This document shows, in pieces, positions 60,421 through 64,000 of a stretch of DNA of 64,000 nucleotides. Under the pieces are notes generated by a model, which saw only the letters and a list, made by a program, of their open reading frames with translations, was not told the DNA's origin and made no database searches. The first letter of the stretch is position 1; each line of letters starts with the position of its first letter. The position numbers and the translations under genes are program-made. This DNA comes from Lonicera japonica (lineage: Eukaryota; Streptophyta; Magnoliopsida; Dipsacales; Caprifoliaceae), in assembly GCA_021464415.1 (NCBI GenBank), contig CM038471.1, positions 78,040,414 through 78,104,413 of the forward strand. Reading direction: 5' to 3'.

Positions 60421-60489
60421 GCAGGTTTGAAGTCTCTTGCACCAAGGCAAGTTGTCGCTACATATGTTCTAGATAGTGGATACAGAGGT
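60421..60489 (+). other. Exon-like fragment of unknown gene
   Basis: Bounded by an AG (before 60421) and a GT (after about 60488), it reads AGLKSLAPRQVVATYVLDSG and then YR. It looks like a short protein-coding exon but I do not recognise the family. No flanking exon was found, so it may be a captured gene fragment beyond the breakpoint of the DXS pseudogene at 60150. Confidence 0.3.
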
Positions 60490-61268
60490 TGGTTTTCACA
60501 TTGTTATACTCTAGTATATTTTTAGCCAAATTTCTACAACTTTTGACTAGGTATCATCCATGTTTGATAGCACGGTGTAAAAATAAAAAAAATTCGACAG
60601 TTAAAAATATTAAATTGAATGCAAACAAAATGTCATACTAGATAGAATCTTTGGTGTGTTTGATTGCATTAAAGACTGAAAGGCTGTGATTTCTTGAGAA
60701 CTCTTTTAATACTTATTGTTCTTAAAAGTTGTTAATTTGGCTTCAGGGTTTGGTTACAAAGTTTAGCTATTCTATTCATGAATAAATACCAATTTAGAAA
60801 GATTATAATTCCCCTTCAAGAAGGGAAACATTATAATTTCCACACTCGCCAAAAATTTATTATATTCATCGAGTCCCAAAAAATAATTAAAAGTGAACTT
60901 ATACCTTTAATTTGCCACATAAGGCGGACTACATAAATGCTAATATTATCGTTTCTTCATTTTTTCATTTTCTTTTTCTAACTGAAAGAAACCCGTAAAG
61001 CTGGGCACAACCAAACTAAGAAGAACAAACATCTCAGGAAATCAAAGCTGCCAACTTAGGAGGAACACAAAATTGGTTGTAACTCCAAGAACCTGAATAA
61101 CACAAGCGCCTAACGCAAAATCCATTTTGCTACTTGAGTGGTTGACTTACGCACTGCCACCGACGCAATTCTCCACGGAGGGTGGCCATTCACAGCACAG
61201 CACAAGGAAATGACCGAAGCATTATCACTCTCAATATACACCTCCGAGAAGCCAGATTTAACAGCTCT
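60490..61268. other. Intergenic between DXS pseudogene and GMC gene
   Basis: No gene recognised. The portion next to 61269 would include the 3' UTR of the minus-strand GMC gene. Confidence 0.4.
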
Positions 61269-64000
61269 CTAGTTTGCCTTTCTCTCCTCAAGTATTTTGA
61301 CACCAATATACCTGTATATTTGCACACCAAAACCCATGTAATATTCATAAAAATAATTAGGCATTAAATATAATTTCAAATGATATAGAATAACTGAATC
61401 TGGAGTAAAGTAATGAATCTAAACCATTAGTTTAAAACTGGATAGTTCAAATTTTGACATATTATGCTTGCCTCTGACTCATTTAAACTAACAGTCCAAA
61501 TAACTCCAACACGCACGATACTAAAAAGACTTACCGGCCAAACATCATAAGGGTTGCTTGAGGATTGGTTCCCGGAGAGATAATAAACGTAGAACCATCA
61601 ACAACTCGTAGCGCATTAATCCCAATGACTTTTAAATGTCTATCGACTACCTTTTGCACTAAACATCCCCCATGGAAATGATAAAAGGTGGCTAATGTTT
61701 TACGACAAAATTCTCCCATCGCTTCATTATCAAACTGGTTTTGAGGCAAAGCTTGACCCACAAATTTAAAATACCTTCGGCCATGTTGATCCATAGACTT
61801 GTATTGTTCCATTACTGGGGTCCTTAACATTTTGCCAATAGCACGCATCGCTTTAGCACATTGACGGAGATCTGTTGTATCATTGAAATAATTGAAACGA
61901 ACGATTGGACCAAGGCTTGCATTTGTAGGCGAGGCTAGCCTAAGGGAACCGGTAGACAAGGGTCTTGATACCTTCTCACCAATACGTAGCACAGTGAAAT
62001 TTAAAGGAGGAGATTTAAAGCCCATACCAGCTTGAATGTAAAAACTTTTTGTTATCCCTACAACCCGAGAACCAATAGCATTTAATGGAAAAGGGGGAGC
62101 TACCAAAATTTGATTACGTGGGTTATCGGACATAAACTGGCCGATATAGGGTTGGTCATAGACGATTGGTATATTAAGAGACAAAAGGTAAGATTTTGGA
62201 CCGACTCCACTCATTAGCAAAAGTTGAGGACTGCCTAAAGCACCGGCGCTTAGAATTATTTCTCCTTCTTTGCATATTCGAGCAACATAAGAATTTCCAT
62301 TTGTGTCACGGTAAATGACTCCGATAGCAGATAAACCTACAAAGAAACACCAGTTAAGACTAATTTGTTGGGCTATAAAGAAATATAGTAAAGTAACACT
62401 TGCTAAAGTAGATAAAACCAATATTTAGTGTTTAATATTGTATATCACTTCTTGAGGATGAGTGTCACATCCCAGTCTAGCCTAATAAGTATTGTCCGCT
62501 TTGGATCGCTCAGCCTTGCTTTCTTTAAAAAGGTTCTTACTAAGAAGAATTAGTGACCACTCACACACAAACACCCATAGCATGCCCGCACTGACTGCAG
62601 CCACATCGGCACATGTACCCCACCCATTAGACAAGGGTCGTGACAATACCAATCCATAATAGTTTTGGTGTAATATTATCCTTAATTAGTGATATATATC
62701 ATGACCAAAAATTAAACGAGTTACAATGAATGACTCTTCGAGATGCAGTAGAGTATATGCAAATTGAATTTTGGAACCAGAGAAAATCCTTTACGTACCT
62801 AATGATGTGTTAGAGGCAAAAATCACCCTCTCAACAGTTGCATGAACAACCACCCTCAAGTTGTTCTTATCGGCCTTATTGAGTAGCTCGACCGCCCCAT
62901 GTCGCCTCCCGGACCGATCAAATGTCGAACCAGTAATCTTGGTTCCTTGCAAATGGTCAAGAGTCAACCCATTATCGGGACGAATACCGGATTGCAATAA
63001 TGCTCTTTTCACTGATGTTTGCCAAGAGTTTATTTGATCCGTTTTAGTAACAATAGCTTCTTCAACCCACTCGTACGCACTCCTAACAATACTCATGTTC
63101 CATTCTATTCCGGATTCGTTATAAAAGTCTTGATCGGCTCTTGAATATAAACCAAAATTTATCATGCTGCCACCACCCAAAACCCGTCCCCTCGCATTTA
63201 ATATGCCATCTTCTGATGTGAAGGCTTGTGCTGGTGAGTCTATATCATCTGCTTGTACGAGATTGACATTGGAATTTTCTTCACGTAGGATGTTAGGGTT
63301 GTTAAAAGCAACACCGCCTCGTTCTAGAAGTAAGACAGAGTAATTTGCTGATAGAGTGGTTGCTAAGGGGCAACCTGCTGTGCCGCCTCCAACAACTATG
63401 TAGTCATATAATTCCTCTGAGGGGGACTCTGTGGCGTTGTACACAAATTGTAGGTAAGTCGAATCTGCATTGTTTAAGAAGATAGACAGATTATTATTAT
63501 TTTTGAATTACATCGAGGAGAATCAAACGCCTAATTCTTATGTAGAAATGGATATTAATCATACATATGAACTTATGATCGACTTGAATTATAAGTACCC
63601 CATGCATATATTGTTTGAGTTAGGACCAAACTCTGCAAATTATCAGGGGATCGGATGCAAGCAGGCGTATTCCAAGGGTGGCAGAGACCTTTGCAAACTT
63701 TTGAAAATATTAAGAAACACCGTATGCATTTAACAATTTAAAACCAGAATGTATACTTTATTATTACTTATTCTACACTGGTCTACCATTATGGATGCTT
63801 TTATAGTTAACACAGAAACTATGTAGAGATTATTTTTATTAACTCCCAATTTCGTTGAATAATTTGCAATTGCCGAAAAAATAAATTTGCAAAAAGAAAG
63901 GAAAAGAGAAATTTAGTGGCTAGCCTTGATCAAGATCATTAGCTTGAACTGCTAAGAGGATTCCTCGTTGAAGAACTACAGTGAACATGAGTAAAAACAT
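61269..64000 (-). CDS. GMC oxidoreductase, HOTHEAD / (R)-mandelonitrile lyase-like, four exons
   Basis: FAD-dependent GMC-family protein; plant members include HOTHEAD-type dehydrogenases and mandelonitrile lyase-like enzymes, usually secreted. Exons (reading leftward): 64000-63925, 63464-62799, 62336-61535, 61311-61269; the total of 1587 nt gives 528 residues with consistent phases. The first exon (MFLLMFTVV..., hydrophobic) looks like a signal peptide; its ATG is at the window edge, so an upstream start cannot be excluded. Motifs: YDYIVVGGGTAGCPLATTLS (FAD-binding), GRVLGGGSMINFGLYSRAD (GMC signature 1), GALGSPQLLLMSGVGP (signature 2), YHFHGGCLVQKVVD with the active-site His, and the SPGTNPQATLMMFGR segment. 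Intron 1 would use a GC donor (63924-63923); the others are GT-AG. GCLVQ replaces the more common GCQVG. Substrate cannot be inferred. Confidence 0.85.

Noticed and set aside
1..64000. tRNA, rRNA genes and CRISPR arrays
   Set aside because: None seen on reading both strands; short direct repeats present are microsatellites or TE repeats without regular unique spacers.

Overview
The window looks like nuclear DNA of a eudicot plant. It is AT-rich and mostly non-coding, its genes are split by GT-AG introns, and it is full of transposable-element remains. I cannot name the species. Three host genes can be supported: the last three exons of an ARF-like GTPase (ARL1 type) at the left edge (+ strand); an apparently intact nine-exon 1-deoxy-D-xylulose-5-phosphate synthase gene (DXS, clade-2 type) at 41438-46799 (+); and a four-exon GMC oxidoreductase of the HOTHEAD / mandelonitrile-lyase-like family at the right edge (-).

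Layout. 1-4100: end of the ARL1-like gene. 4.1-17.8 kb: intergenic, with TTA-flanked Tourist-like MITEs, a non-autonomous hAT-type element (6893-7785), a foldback, AT-rich minisatellites and LINE 3' ends. 17822-28694: an endogenous plant pararetrovirus (Caulimoviridae-like) arranged as an inverted repeat. A + copy carries movement protein, capsid/protease and reverse transcriptase/RNase H frames. It meets, tail to tail, a - copy holding only the movement-protein and capsid part. The 3.8-kb arms are nearly identical and enclose a 3.3-kb loop. 28.7-41.4 kb: intergenic, with a hairpin-rich minisatellite, a 1.0-kb element with 40-bp terminal inverted repeats, a 5'-truncated LINE and a further MITE. 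41.4-46.8 kb: DXS. 47.2-60.15 kb: a degraded tandem copy of the DXS region. It has lost exons 1-2, and its exon 3 is split by a hAT element that itself contains an LTR-type insertion. 61.27-64.0 kb: GMC oxidoreductase.

How the parts relate. DXS makes the first intermediate of the plastid MEP isoprenoid pathway; the second copy is a pseudogene with a readable history (duplication, hAT insertion, LTR insertion within the hAT end). The GMC gene predicts a secreted FAD enzyme and has no evident link to DXS beyond position. The strongest candidates for something unusual are the viral inverted repeat, which would give a long double-stranded RNA if transcribed through, and nine copies of a 12-bp CpG-rich palindrome just upstream of a TATA box in the LTR-type insertion. 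All statements come from reading the sequence by eye; no database search was possible.
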